DNA of 64,000 nucleotides from Bacillus sp. JCM 19058 (GCA_001310555.1 BAXO01000020.1:1-64000), one strand, 5' to 3'; shown: positions 41,125-52,237, counted from the stretch's first letter. Notes: generated by a model from the sequence alone, not told the origin. Numbers and translations: made by a program.

Positions 41125-41241
41125 GAGATTGACCCCTTTAAAGTAGAATTATAGATTTGACGTTTACTCTGCCTTCCCTCGAGCTCGACATCCTGTTTTG
41201 GACTTGCTATGATAGCAGGCTTTCCTCCTGCAATTTATCGC

Positions 41242-41715
41242 TTAAAGCTTAATATCCTGAATGAGCCACCCATTGTCGCTTTTCTCAAACTGAACCGTAA
41301 TCTCGCCGTTTGGTACGGCGGCCACAATATTTTGATTTGATCCCCCTCTTCTGCAACAAACAAAGGATATTGACTCGTATCGATCGCCAGAAATGACTCG
41401 ATCATTGCTTTTGTATTAAAATGCTCGTCTGGCTCCTCATAAAAAGCGAGGATGTCGGTTGTTAAAGCGTTAGAAAAGTGAGAGGACAGGGCTGAAGCAT
41501 CGGACCGTCCATCCTCCAAGGAACTCAACCTATATTTGGCAGCTTCTAAGTAAAGGAGCAGTGAAATTCGCATTTCTTCCTCACTTTTTTTCCGGCTTTT
41601 TGCTTTCCATGAAGCCTGCCCCCTCGTCTTCTTCAATGAAGAAGAAACCGAGCAAAAACATAAAAACCGCTAAGCCAATCATTATGTATTTCATAACAAA
41701 CATCTGCCTCTTCAT
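41242..41715 (-). CDS. Small membrane-anchored protein of unknown function, frameshifted
   Basis: One N-terminal membrane helix (YIMIGLAVFMFLLGFFFI) followed by an acidic patch and an extracytoplasmic domain of ~110 residues (YLEAAKYRLSSLEDGRSDAS, then FLAIDTSQYPLFVAEEGDQI). Breaks near 41590 and 41325; corrected, the end reads NGEITVQFEKSDNGWLIQDI. The fold is suggestive of NTF2/DUF-type exported domains but I do not recognise it. It sits where tuaF lies in B. subtilis, though it does not look like the Wzz-type TuaF. Start behind GGGGGGAT. Confidence 0.7.
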
Positions 41716-41900
41716 GTCGATCCCCCCACACTCCAAGTATTTGCAAACACCATTCTTACTATCCATCAAGTGCAAAAGTCAGATTAATGCAAAACAGGGC
41801 GCACTGGTCCTAAATAACCAATACACCCTTGATTTAATGAATCGTATTTTTTGCAAATCAATCCCCTAATTTGCGTAGAAGCGAATCATCTCTGTTTTTT

Positions 41901-43290
41901 TTAATTGACCCGCTTTTCAATATTGCTTTTTTTTATTCTTCTTTTCGCTATTTCAACAAAGCTGAACGTTAGAATCACAATTAACCAGAAGCGAGGTGAA
42001 GCAAAGTCGGAACGATACAGCGATGTTATCCCAAGCTGCACCCATAAAACGAATGCATAAAGGTAATACCTATCGTTTTTTTCTTCTTTGAAAAAGTCTC
42101 CATAAAATCCAAATAAATGCAGATGTGAAAGCAATAAAACCAACGAGGCCGTGCTCAAACAACAAATCGACAAATACATTGTTAGAAGTGCCGCTTAACG
42201 CTCCTTGATGATAAAGAAATTTTGTTCGTGCTAAAAAGTCGTAGCTGCTTGGGCCAAATCCAAACAAACTGTTTACAAATGAATAATCAAACAGCCAGAC
42301 AAATGGCATCACTAACATATATAGCCGACTGTGCTGATGAATATCAAAGATTGAGTCAAATCGACCAATAACCGGCATAAGTAGCTCCAGAATAAAGCTC
42401 CAAAAGCCAACGGCAAGTACCAGTAATACACCTAATCCAATCAAGCTATAGAGCATAACAGACTTCTTCATTTTAATTTTTGCTGTAAGCAATAATAATA
42501 CAAGCACGCCAGCAATCAAGGCAAAATTAGCATAACCACTTACCGAGAATGAAAAAAAACTAAAACGAATAATCCTGGAAGTAAGACTTGCCAAATATAT
42601 TTCTTCTTGCTCGCATACAAAATAAAACCGAGAATCAAACCATCCATCAATATCGGTACGAGAAAACTCGGTTCGTCTAAAAGCGAGGTTAAGCGAAAAT
42701 TAAACAAAACATCCGATTCGACACTATGGACATACGAACGAGTATGGAAATCAAGAATCGGGTAGCCCGTTAAGAAATGAATAAACTGCCAGATTGCGAC
42801 AATTTGAATAACAACAATTGCATACACGTATGCTTTGCCAATCGCTAATAGCTGATGTTCTGTTAATCGTGACAGTAATTTGAAAAAAAACTAATAGTCA
42901 AGACTAAGAAAAGAATTAAATTAATTGTTCTCGTCGGTAACGATTGCTGAAAATAGCCAATGTATTCGCTCGAGAGAACGTACTGCAAATGATAAACAGC
43001 GGCAAGTACAGATAAACAGGCAGGAATGTACAATGACAGCAGCAGCGCTTTCAGCTCAAGGCCAACTTTAGACAGCGTCGGCTCATTTTTAGTTAACTTG
43101 ATATGAATACAAACAGAAAACAGCAGCACCCCAGCGCAAAAAGTGACGAGTACGGATGTCGGAACCGGGGTAATTTTTTTGAAAAAAAAGGTTGAAACTG
43201 AAAATGGTGCAAAAAAGAGAAAATGAGCATCGTGCCGACAATCCATTGATCATGATGCCGTTGAATTCTCTTTAATAAATGACTAAGCAT
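41901..43290 (-). CDS. O-antigen ligase/Wzy-like polysaccharide polymerase, frameshifted
   Basis: Polytopic membrane protein with about ten to twelve helices. FGFGPSSYDFLARTKFL followed by SGTSNNVFVDLLFEHGLVG is the conserved Wzy_C/O-antigen-ligase loop, with the usual NxxxxxxxExG pattern. Four breaks (near 43190, 42880, 42560 and 42100) fall in T or A runs. Corrected length is about 463 residues. Position suggests the tuaE role: polymerising repeat units exported by the adjacent flippase. Ribosome site TAGGGGAAA. Confidence 0.85.
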
Positions 43291-43652
43291 AAAGTTTTCC
43301 CCTACAATCTGCGCAAAATACTTCGCTGTCTATTCGAGTGGATATATCATTTCGCGTAATCACGCGAATATTCGGTATTAACGACGATAAGGTAAACCGT
43401 ACGTCTACCTTATCAAGTGCATGTAAATGTCGGACTAATCCTCTGTTAATCTTTTGTAAATGTTGTCATTGCCATGTGCGACCATTTGAACTTCTTTAAA
43501 TACTGCTAGTTTCTCCTTTTTTCATGGTTTCAAAACATTGAAAACGTAAATAATAAATTAAGATTGCACGGATCCTCTTTTCATCGTAGAAGCAATCAAC
43601 GATACTAATTTTTAACAGCCTTTTATCATTAAGCGGCTTGGAGGACTTTTAA
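43291..43652. other. Divergent intergenic region upstream of polymerase and lipoprotein
   Basis: About 360 AT-rich bases containing control regions for both genes. No clear promoter pair or RNA motif seen. Confidence 0.4.
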
Positions 43653-44011
43653 ATGAAACGTTTTTTTTCTTATTAAGCTTATTAAGCGTATCGCTTCTTT
43701 TCACAGCTTCCTGTGGCAACCATTTGTTAGTCATTCGCTCCCCGTTAGAAGGCGATAATTATATCCGTAACAATATCGCTTCATTCGACTGGCAGCTGTT
43801 TCAGGAGCTGGTCAGTTCCGACAGTTTACTCAATGAAGAGGACTTCCTCACATTGCAGCATATTATTGCTAATAATGAGCAAACTCGCTATATTTTGTTA
43901 GAGGATGAACTATTCAGATTTTCGGCAGAAAATGAGCTGCTGTATTATGTCAAATGGGGAGAAACTAGAGAAGGCTTTAAAATAACGAAGTTGGATGTAC
44001 ACGAAGGTTAA
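43653..44011 (+). CDS. Small orphan lipoprotein, frameshifted in the signal peptide
   Basis: After repair of a T8 run near 43663 the product starts MKRFFF, continues as a hydrophobic LLSLLSVSLLFTASC with a lipobox (TASC), and gives a ~100-residue acidic exported protein (SSDSLLNEEDFLTLQHIIAN, then ELLYYVKWGETREGFKITKL). Ribosome site TTGGAGGA. It is the only plus-strand gene inside a 24-kb minus-strand wall locus and has its own terminator. Family not recognised. Confidence 0.7.
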
Positions 44012-44074
44012 GTGAATAGAGAGAAGCGGACAGCTACGCTAAGCTTGAGGCTTTCACCGTAAGCTGCCCTAAAG

Positions 44075-44115
44075 AAAGAGGTGTAGGGAGCGAAAGTTTC
44101 TCACATCTCTTTTTC
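44075..44115 (+). terminator. Terminator of the small lipoprotein gene
   Basis: AAAGAGGTGT pairs with ACATCTCTTT (one G-U) and is followed by a T run; it overlaps the end of the convergent glycosyltransferase gene. Confidence 0.78.
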
Positions 44116-44911
44116 TCGTTTATAGCTATATAGCTCCTTTAACGCGTCCCGATAAAACAATAATGGTTGATCAAGATGTTTCGCCTTCTTTAGAAAGAGC
44201 CCTGACAAAAGTACAATCCCGATCGGCGTATTGTAAATCGTTTTTAATAGCGGACCTTTACTAATAAACATTTGGTAATTGAGCCTCGATTGGAGCGTAG
44301 GCTTGAGGTGATTAACAATCACCTTCGGCACATAGCTGATCAAATAGTTTGACCGAGACATACGGTATAAAAAGATATTCTCTTCTCCGCTTGGATATGT
44401 AGCTCCTAAGCCAAAATCCTCATTGAAGTAAACCTCTTCCTTTGTCACGACCTGTAAATTTATAAAAATTTCTATAGACGATTTTCTAAACAGCTCTTTT
44501 CGTTTGAGCCGTTTTTGAAAAAAAAGGGGGATAACGTTTATAAAATTGCTCCGACACAGGGTCAAAAATTTGAAAGCAGACGAGCCCTGTTTTAGGGTTT
44601 GAGCGAAAGAATTGCCACGCTTCGGCAAATGCATCTGGCTCGTACCAACAATCATCATCTGAGAACGTTACCAGCTCACCATTTATATAAGTAGCGCCAA
44701 TATTTCGAGCGTGAGAAAGACCCCTTCTCTCCAAGCGAATATGCTGATAACAAAAGCTGACGCCTTCCAATAATCTAGCAACCGTCTCATGATTCGCCTG
44801 AGAAACAACAACAGCTTCAAAGCGTTGTTCGGTTTGTTCCTCCATGCTTTGGAAGAGCCTACGCAACTCAGCTTCCCTTGTTCCTAATGTCGGAATGATA
44901 ATACTGATCAT
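44101..44911 (-). CDS. Family 2 glycosyltransferase, frameshifted
   Basis: ISIIIPTLGTREAELRRLFQ, HARNIGATYINGELVTFSDD with the metal-binding DDD, then (after a break in an A8 run near 44520) FNEDFGLGATYPSGEENIFL. The C-terminal basic helix region may touch the membrane. About 270 residues. The start ATG overlaps the flippase stop (TAATG), so the two are coupled. Substrate unknown; probably adds a sugar to the lipid-linked repeat exported by the flippase. Confidence 0.87.
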
Positions 44912-46348
44912 TACGAAACCCCTTTCTCCCCAGCTTTTTTTTCGCAAAACGATTTTCCTAATGCCGAGTAAATTCATCATCCAGGCACCCCCTAAGTAAA
45001 CAACCGTTCCAAGACCGACCTGCACGAGTAGCATTAGTAATCCCTGCTCCTCACGTAACGGCCACAAAACAAGTGCCATCAGTGCGGTGGCGGAAATTAC
45101 CTTTACAAAATCCTTTGTCGGAAAAGGGAGAGCCTGAATCTGAAAATGGACGAGCAGCCAGCCAACAATAACTGACAGGACATAAGCAGCGACTGTTGAC
45201 ACCGCTGCACCCTCAAGCCCATATATAGGAATCAGCCAAAGGTTGAGACCAATGTTTGCAGTAGCAGCGACTGCAACCGGAATAATTTGTGAAAATGTTC
45301 GATGCTTTAATTGCAAGACAATATCAATACAATAAATTTTAAACCCTTTTAAAAAAAAGCGGCAATAGCAATGTAAGGAATTAGCAGCAAGGCGGCGGTT
45401 CGGAAATCCTCTCCAAGCAAAAACTGAACGAGATTCTCTGATAACAAAATGAAACCAACGACCGCAGGAATACCAATAAAAAAAGATGAGACTCGTATTC
45501 TTTTTCACCTCCTCAAAGGATGAGGCGTCCCCCTTTTCTTCCATGGCCTTTACGGCAAGCGGAAAAGCAGCGAGGTGGACAATCATCATCAACGTATAAA
45601 TTGTTTGTTCGGTTAAATCATAAGTAGCCGAATAAACTCCCGTATCGCTCTTAGTCATAAAATAATCAATCATTAAGCGATCAGAATTGTGAATAATGAT
45701 CGTCATTAAAAAAAGCTAGCGTAAGTGGAAACCCATATCGAAAAAGCTCCGCGAACATCTGCCTTTCAAACAATCGGACATTCAGCTTAAATCGCCAGAA
45801 ACGCCAAGTCGCAACGCCAGCGTAATGCCAAATGCCAAAATCCAGCCCAGCAAGAGACCGACTTCAGCCAGTCCAGCATAGATCAAGGCTGTGCTCAATA
45901 CTAAAGTCAACGTCGTTCGACTAAAAGAAAGATAACCATACGTGCGCGGGTTCAACTTGGCACGCATTAATGTTAAATTGATCCCGTTCCAGGATTGTGC
46001 CCACGAGAGCAGTAAGCATAAAAGTAAATGAAGTAAAGTGAATCCGTCAAGCAGCCAATTTGCAATCACGCCAACGATTAATGTCGTCAGCGCTAGCCCA
46101 AGAAAAGACAGCTTTATAGTCTCGAACAAGGAGGTTTGATCCTGATACTTTGGGTAAAAGCGAAGCAGGCTCTGTTTAAGCCATTCAAAGACAACAGCAT
46201 TAATCATTGCTGCAACAGCAAAAACAACTACATAGGTTCCATACTCTTCAGTACTAAGAAGCCTAGTAAACAGAGCAATGCTAACAAAGCTGATCAAAGC
46301 CGGAACCCCATGTGACAACAAATAGGCAAAGGCATGCTTCGATAACAT
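44911..46348 (-). CDS. Wzx/TuaB-like lipopolysaccharide-unit flippase, frameshifted
   Basis: Polysaccharide_synt family membrane protein with about 12-14 helices: AYLLSHGVPALISFVSIALF, FTRLLSTEEYGTYVVVFAVA, then DYFMTKSDTGVYSATYDLTE and PIYGLEGAAVSTVAAYVLSV are typical. Breaks near 45780, 45710, 45490, 45355 and 44940; the last hides the true stop (RKKAGEKGVS). About 478 residues. The ATG at 46348 follows AAGGAG. It would flip undecaprenyl-linked repeat units for the Wzy-like polymerase. Confidence 0.87.
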
Positions 46349-46933
46349 AGGCACTCCTTCTTTTTCTCTATAGTAGAAATCCAATTGTACCAGACCTATT
46401 CAAAAAAAGAAAAAAAGCAGCTTCAGATACAATGTTAAATTTGTTAATTTTTAATCGATCATTATAAACGTGACATTTACATTCTTTACATATTTCTCCG
46501 ATGTAAACATCCACTGTCGTTTTATCGAATCCTGAGCGGAAAGCTACTCAATTCGACCGTTTCCATTCTTAATCGCCCATTAATAAATAGTCGTCCATGA
46601 AAAAAGTCACCTTATGTGAGGAGCTTTCAAGTTTCATTGATTCGCAGTGTTTCACCATGCTATAGCCGAGTTTTTTTTCGTTTTCAGCTCTACATTCATC
46701 GAGTCGATCAATGAACGTATGAAAGCCTTTATGACACTATTAGTTATTCTCTCTTTTCTTTCGCCATTCACCGGCCTATTCTTCAAAGTTCGTTCTATTA
46801 ACTATGTATATTTGGCTGAAGCGCTTGTGATTGATTCAGACACTTTTACATTTCTCTTCAACTCAAATCATATTTAAAATGCGGTTCTCATATTTTTCTA
46901 GTTCTCGTCATTTCATATTGCGGGTCAGCAATC
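46349..46933. other. Intergenic region upstream of the flippase gene
   Basis: About 585 AT-rich bases. No supported gene: a 76-codon plus-strand frame at 46647-46877 lacks a ribosome site. A T-rich TACAAT element near 46388 on the minus strand may be part of the flippase promoter. Confidence 0.45.
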
Positions 46934-46963
46934 AAAAAAACACCGGCGTGCACCGGTGTTTTA
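46934..46963 (-). terminator. Terminator of the phosphosugar transferase gene
   Basis: AAAACACCGG, 6-base loop, CCGGTGTTTT; the stem includes the stop codon of the upstream gene and is followed on the minus strand by T. Confidence 0.9.
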
Positions 46964-48358
46964 ATTCATGTGTTGTTTACTTTTCAAAAAGCTCACTTTC
47001 TTTGGATCGAGAATTTCACTCTTGTCCTCGTTTCCCTCCGCTTGCGATTTGTTTAAGACAACAATTACGGTTTTTAATAGAAGGACGATATCGAGCCAAA
47101 TGGAATAATGCCGGATATAATACAGATCGAACTTCAGCTTGCGCTCAGGACTTGTTGTATAGTATCCAAGCACTTGCGCGTAGCCGGTAATTCCAGGTTT
47201 GACTGAGTTTCGATAGTAAAACCACTTATTATCGTTTTGGAACTGCTTTGCAAAAAAACTCGCGCTCAGGTCGTGGGCCGACTAATGACATATCGCCCTT
47301 CAAGACATTAATGAGCTGTGGCAATTCATCGATTCTAGTTTTGCGAATAAATTTACCGGTTTTCGTGATACGTTCGTCCATGCTTTTTGCAAGTGTTGGA
47401 CCGGTTTTCGCTTCAGCGTCAACGATCATTGAACGGAATTTCAATATTTTGAACGTCTTTTGTCCTTTGCCGATTCGTTCCTGCTTGAAGAAAATCGGAC
47501 CGCGATCCTCAAGCTTAATAGCTATTGCTGCAACGAGCATGACTGGCATCGTAATTAGAAGTAATACGGCTGATACGGCAAGATCAAGGAGACGCTTAAA
47601 AAGAATTTGTCCGTTTGTCAACGTGAACGGCTTAACCTGCATAACCATCGTATCACCGAGTGTAGTGACTGATGTCTTCATAACAAACAGTTCATTTGTG
47701 TTCGGTATCATGAAAGCCTGCTTGCTTTGCTTCATCGCATAATACAAAATGTCATTTTTCTTTTTTTTCATTCATGCTTGACCCGATAAAAATATAACTA
47801 TAGGGCGCAATTAGCGTTTTCATCTCTTTCAAACTGATATCCATTTTTAACCAAGAAACGCCCTCTTTGCTCGTCATCTTAGAATTTAGCATATTTTCTT
47901 TTATCAGATGAAATTCCTCTTCATCACCGATAAAGACAGCCTTACTCTCTAGCTTTCGTTGACTTAACTTCATATATAAGCTTTTCCAGCCAAACATCGC
48001 AACAAGCATAAAGACATGAGACATTAAAATAACAGACCGAGGTAAGGCAAATTCACGCAAAATAAACGATGCTGCTGTCGTAAAAATTAGCAACGAGCCT
48101 ACTGTAACGAGAAGCTTTCGAATCAAGTCAAAATAATCGCGCTGAACGAGGCGATCAAGCTCAAACACATATAGTAAAAAGACGCCGATTAACAGCACCC
48201 AGGGAATCAAGGCTACAAATGAGTCAATATTGCGATCCTGAATCACACGATAATTAGACGCAATTGTAAACGCGGCTCCATAAGAAAGCAGCACTATGAA
48301 TATATCAACCAATATAATAAAAAAAACGCGATGTGCGCTCCGGAAATATATTTGGCAT
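46961..48358 (-). CDS. Undecaprenyl-phosphate sugar phosphotransferase (WbaP/TuaA-type initiating transferase), frameshifted
   Basis: Attaches the first phosphosugar to undecaprenyl phosphate. N-terminal half has about five helices (FIVLLSYGAAFTIASNYRV, then PWVLLIGVFLLYVFELDRLV). The C-terminal catalytic domain has FKRLLDLAVSAVLLLITMPV, KQERIGKGQKTFKILKFRSM and DELPQLINVLKGDMSLVGPR. Breaks near 48330, 47765 and 47245, all in A/T runs. About 465 residues, i.e. the long form; B. subtilis TuaA is the short form. The start ATG at 48358 lies beside a hairpin. Confidence 0.9.
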
Positions 48359-48361
48359 AGT

Positions 48362-48399
48362 AAAAACCCCTAGTCTAATATTAGTCTAAGGGTATTTTA
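48362..48399 (-). promoter_or_regulatory. Hairpin between tagD and the phosphosugar transferase start
   Basis: On the minus strand a long imperfect stem (ACCCTTAGACTAAT / ATTAGACTAGGGGT) ends in TTTTT and is followed three bases later by the ATG at 48358. It is probably the tagD terminator, but its 3' arm also contains the only AGGGG-like ribosome site of the downstream gene. Confidence 0.6.
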
Positions 48400-48464
48400 A
48401 CATATAATTAACATAAACTATAGAGAATCTTTATATTTAATAAATTTTACAGAGACTTTCATAA

Positions 48465-48862
48465 TTATCCGTTGGCAGCTTTATTTAATTCTCGTTTAAT
48501 TTTGGTTGTGGAAATACCAGCAGTTCTTGGCAAATAGACGACTTCGCAGTGCTCCTTCAGAAAGTCAAATTCTCCTTCCCAATCATCGCCCATCACAAAA
48601 ACATCAATACCATGATCAATCACATCAGACACTTTCTGCTCCCAGTTTTCCTCAGGGATGACTTCGTCCACATAACGGATCGCTTCCAAAATCATTTTCC
48701 GGTTTTCAAAACTATGAAAAGCTTTTTTATTTTTATATCATTAAATTCATCCGTCGAAATCGCGACGATTAAATAATCGCCTAACTCCTTAGCACGCTTC
48801 AATATATTAATATGACCCCAATGCAACAAGTCAAACGTACCGTAAGTGATTACCTTTTTCAC
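48465..48862 (-). CDS. tagD: Glycerol-3-phosphate cytidylyltransferase, frameshifted
   Basis: Makes CDP-glycerol from CTP and glycerol 3-phosphate. [20 protein letters not shown] carries the HxGH nucleotidyl motif, then ISTDEFN, and after a break in an A-run near 48725, [20 protein letters not shown] and the RTxGISTTxIK signature as [11 protein letters not shown]. About 132 residues, as B. subtilis TagD. GTG start at 48862 behind TAGGGGG. It supplies the two CDP-glycerol transferases nearby and possibly the CDP-alcohol transferase. Confidence 0.95.
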
Positions 48863-49000
48863 TTCTGTACCCCCTATCCTAGCTGACACACGCTGATTTA
48901 TTAACCGATTGTTAAGCCACTGTTAATATCAAGTACAAATTATAACATAAACAATGTCAAAAATCAGTATGATGTGAAAGAATCCAAGATATCCCACGAT

Positions 49001-49757
49001 TCAAATCGATTTTAATGTGATATATAGCCTTGCAATTACCTTTGCGATAAGCACGCTTAAAAAGAGTAAGAGATACGTTGGTATTATCTTTATATTTGTC
49101 AGCCACTCAAGCCATACAAGCATAAACAAAGTGACATAAAAGCCCGGTAAACCAAGTGCAAATCCAATAAACGCAAAGAAATTTGAACTTGACCGTATCC
49201 GATTAACTGGATCCTGCTCTCTACCTTTCAGCTGTGTTATTTGAAACGACAATGGAACAAGCAATGCCATAATAATGAACACTACAAAAGTATAGGCGAA
49301 AAACACTTCCCACAACTCAAGCTTCAGCCGTCCTGTCAGTTGTAAAAACGTTAATAAAAATGAGAGAAAAACAGGCAACGTTGCTGCCTGAATCAACAGA
49401 TCAATAAAATACCCTTTTTTTCGATGTATTCTTCGTAATTCTGGCGATTTCGCCATCGACACAATCGAATAAATAGCCCAGATTATAAGCAAAAAAAAGC
49501 GAGTACAAAGGATACAGGCGTTGAAATTAGCATCAACAATCCAGAGCGAGAATAGCCACTAGACTCAACCAACTGACAACATTAGGAGTCAATCCAATTT
49601 TAATAAACAGCAGGGTGACATAAATAGACAGTCTGCGCAGCACAAACCATGACCACAAATCCTCTTTTGCGCTATACTCCTGCGATTGTTCTCGATAAGC
49701 GATAATTGCTTTCGAATCAAAAATTGTTTTTGGCAGCTTTCCCATTTGTGATTTCAT
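49001..49757 (-). CDS. CDP-alcohol phosphotransferase family membrane protein, frameshifted
   Basis: About six helices. After repair (near 49530, 49500, 49460 and 49420) the catalytic motif reads DCVDGEIARITKNTSKK followed by GYFIDLLIQ. This matches D-x2-DG-x2-AR-x8-G-x3-D-x3-D except that the last Asp is Gln. Whether it is active is open. Start MKSQMGKLPKTIFDSKAI behind AGGGGTTA. Other members transfer a phospho-alcohol from a CDP-alcohol; here CDP-glycerol from TagD would be the obvious donor, but that is inference. Confidence 0.8.
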
Positions 49758-49759
49758 TG

Positions 49760-50962
49760 CTAACCCCTGTCTTTCCTATTTATACTCGTTCCCCAAATAG
49801 CCTCTATGACCTCTTGCTTGCTTGTCCATCTTCCAGATAACAAAACCTTTGAATAAATTCTTGGTTAATTTGTATGTCTTCGTTTAAGGCTTGGATCGCT
49901 CCAATTACGTCTTCTGTCGTTCGTACGGCTGCTCCAGGAGCTTCTTTTTCTATATCGAAATAAAACCCTCTAAGCTTCTCTCGGTAAGTTTCTATATCAT
50001 ACGTAAAGAAGACCATTGGTCGATTTAAAATCGCATAATCAAAGAACACGGAGGAATAGTCTGTAATTAACACATCTGAAACTAAATAGAGACTATTTAT
50101 GTCTTGAAACTTAGAAAAGTCAAAAGCGAACCCCTGAAACAAACTTAAATCTAAGGTATCTGATATAAATGAATGCATTCTTAGCAAAAGAATATACTCC
50201 TGCCCAAGCTTTTCCCTCATTTTATTAAGATCAAGATTTAAATTCATTTTATATTTCCCTGCTTGATGGTATTCATTATCTCTCCACGTCGGAGCGTAGA
50301 GAATAATTTTTTTTATCCTGAGGTAATTTCAATTCTTTCTTTATTTCGCTAATCACTTCAGGACAATTTTTATTTATTAAAGCGTCATTTCGTGGATATC
50401 CAGATTCTATTACTTCTTTATTGAAGTGAAACGCCCGTCTAAATATTTCCGTTGAATACCGGTTTGGTGAGATTAAATAATCCCACTGGCTCGACTCACG
50501 ATGAAAGTTTCTAATATAATTGTCTCTTGTCGTTCCAGGCATATGGACCTCCTCCATATCAGCAACTAATCGCTTTAGAGGAGTACCGTGCCATGTTTGT
50601 ATATATGTAGTATGACTTGGTTTTCTTACCCACGAAGGCATTCGACTATTCGTTACCCAATAGTTGGCTCGAGCAACTACAAAGAACCATTGAAATGAAA
50701 GGCGCTTCACATATGGAACGCGTTCTTTCTCAAACAAAGGAATAACGTTTTGATTCGCGCTCCAAATTAACTGATAGCCATTCTCGTGCCCTAATAAGTA
50801 TTCATAAATCGCCCTTGGATTACAGCTATACTGCTTACCTGAAAAACTTTCAAAAACAATCAAATTTCTTTTAACAGGCATGATCGACAATAACATAAAT
50901 ACGAGCTTCAACATGCGTCGAATAAATGAAGCTTTTTTGATTTTAGCAATAATTGTAAGCAT
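49760..50962 (-). CDS. CDP-glycerol glycerophosphotransferase (TagB/TagF family), copy 1, frameshifted
   Basis: GT-B-like enzyme that adds glycerol phosphate to a lipid-linked acceptor. YIQTWHGTPLKRLVADMEEV holds the conserved His; SDVLITDYSSVFFDYAI is the CDP-binding signature; RPMVFFTYDIETYREKLRGF follows. Breaks near 50310, 50265 and 49822. About 400 residues, the size of a TagB-type primase or short polymerase. An N-terminal hydrophobic or amphipathic helix suits membrane association. Its stop is 3 bases before the next ATG. Confidence 0.9.
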
Positions 50963-50983
50963 CAATTTACACCTTTTGAAGAC

Positions 50984-52151
50984 TTAGATTTTAAAAACAT
51001 GTTCAACGATCCGTTTTGCGGCGTTTCCATCCTCAAGTGCACAGAATCGCTCATTAAACTTCATAAACCTTTGCTTATAATTTTCACTTAATTGATCAAT
51101 CGATTCTATCGCTGCAATAACCTCGTCCGATTCCTTAAGCAACGGACCAGGTGCAAGATGTTCGAAATCAAAATAAAAGCCTCTAAGCATATCACGATAA
51201 TTTTCAATATCGTACGTGAAAAACAAAATTGGGCGATGAAGGTTTGCATAATCAAAGAAAACGGACGAATAGTCAGTAATAAGAACATCAGAGACTAAAT
51301 AGAGCTCAGAGATATCGTCATACGAAGACAGATTATAAGCAAAATCCTCTACTCCCTCTAAGTTTATGGAATCAGCAATTAAATAATGTAGGCGCAAAAT
51401 TAAAACATAATCTTCCCTTAGCTTGCTCTTCATTTGTTTAAGATCTAGCTTCAGATTAAATTTGTACTTTCCTTTTTTTATGGTATTCATTATCTCTCCA
51501 TGTTGGAGCATACAATAGAACCTTTTTTATTAGGAGGTAGTCCTATTTTTTTTCTTTTATAGCTGCGATATCACTTGGATTATTTTTCTTGTAGAGAATA
51601 TCATTTCTCGGATAACCGACATCAAGAATTTTCCCATTAAATTTGAAAGCTCTCGCAAAAATCTCAGATGAATAGTCATTTGAAGACACGAGATAGTTCC
51701 ATTTTTGTGATTCGTTATAAAAGTTTCGTTTATATTTTTCTGTTGTCGTTCCAGGCATTCTAATTTCCTTTATATCAGCTGCCAATTTTTTCAACGGAGT
51801 ACCATGCCACGTCTGCAAATACACTGTTTCAGGACGCTTCTTGATATAATTAGGCATCCTCGCATTAATCACCCAATATTTCGATGTGGCGAGATAGTAA
51901 TAATAGGCTAAGCTTAATCGCTTGACTACTTTTGCCTGCCCGGGTACCTCTTTATTCCCGTCTGACAAAACCCAGATACAATCGTAAAGGGATTTTTCCT
52001 TTTGTAGTTCCTCATAAATCGCTTTTGGATTATCAGAATAACTTTTCCCACTGAAGCTTTCAAATACAACTCTATTTTCTTTTAATGGTAAAGATAGGAA
52101 AATCCCTTTATAAATTTCCCTGTAAAGTTGTTTTTTTTCCTTTGATTGCAT
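50984..52151 (-). CDS. CDP-glycerol glycerophosphotransferase (TagB/TagF family), copy 2, frameshifted
   Basis: Paralogue of the next gene with the same signatures: VYLQTWHGTPLKKLAADIKE, then MPGTTTEKYKRNFYNES, SDVLITDYSSVFFDYAN and RPILFFTYDIENYRDMLRGF. Breaks near 51545, 51505 and 51475, where LLYAPTWRDNEYHKKGKYKF is restored. About 389 residues. Ribosome site TAGGAGA. One copy may prime and the other extend or decorate. Confidence 0.9.
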
Positions 52152-52237
52152 TTCTAAATCTCCTATATAAATGACGGAGCACTACTATATTATATAATTG
52201 GTTTTCTTTTCCTTTATTTAAAGCCTTTAATTCTCGC

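Noticed and set aside
44486..45706. Apparent fusion of flippase and glycosyltransferase in one long frame
   Set aside because: Artefact of a one-base shift near 44940; the true flippase stop overlaps the transferase ATG as TAATG, and another shift near 44520 breaks the transferase.
46647..46877. 76-codon plus-strand reading frame with hydrophobic stretch
   Set aside because: No ribosome site, AT-rich low-complexity sequence, lies in an intergenic region, and no family resemblance.
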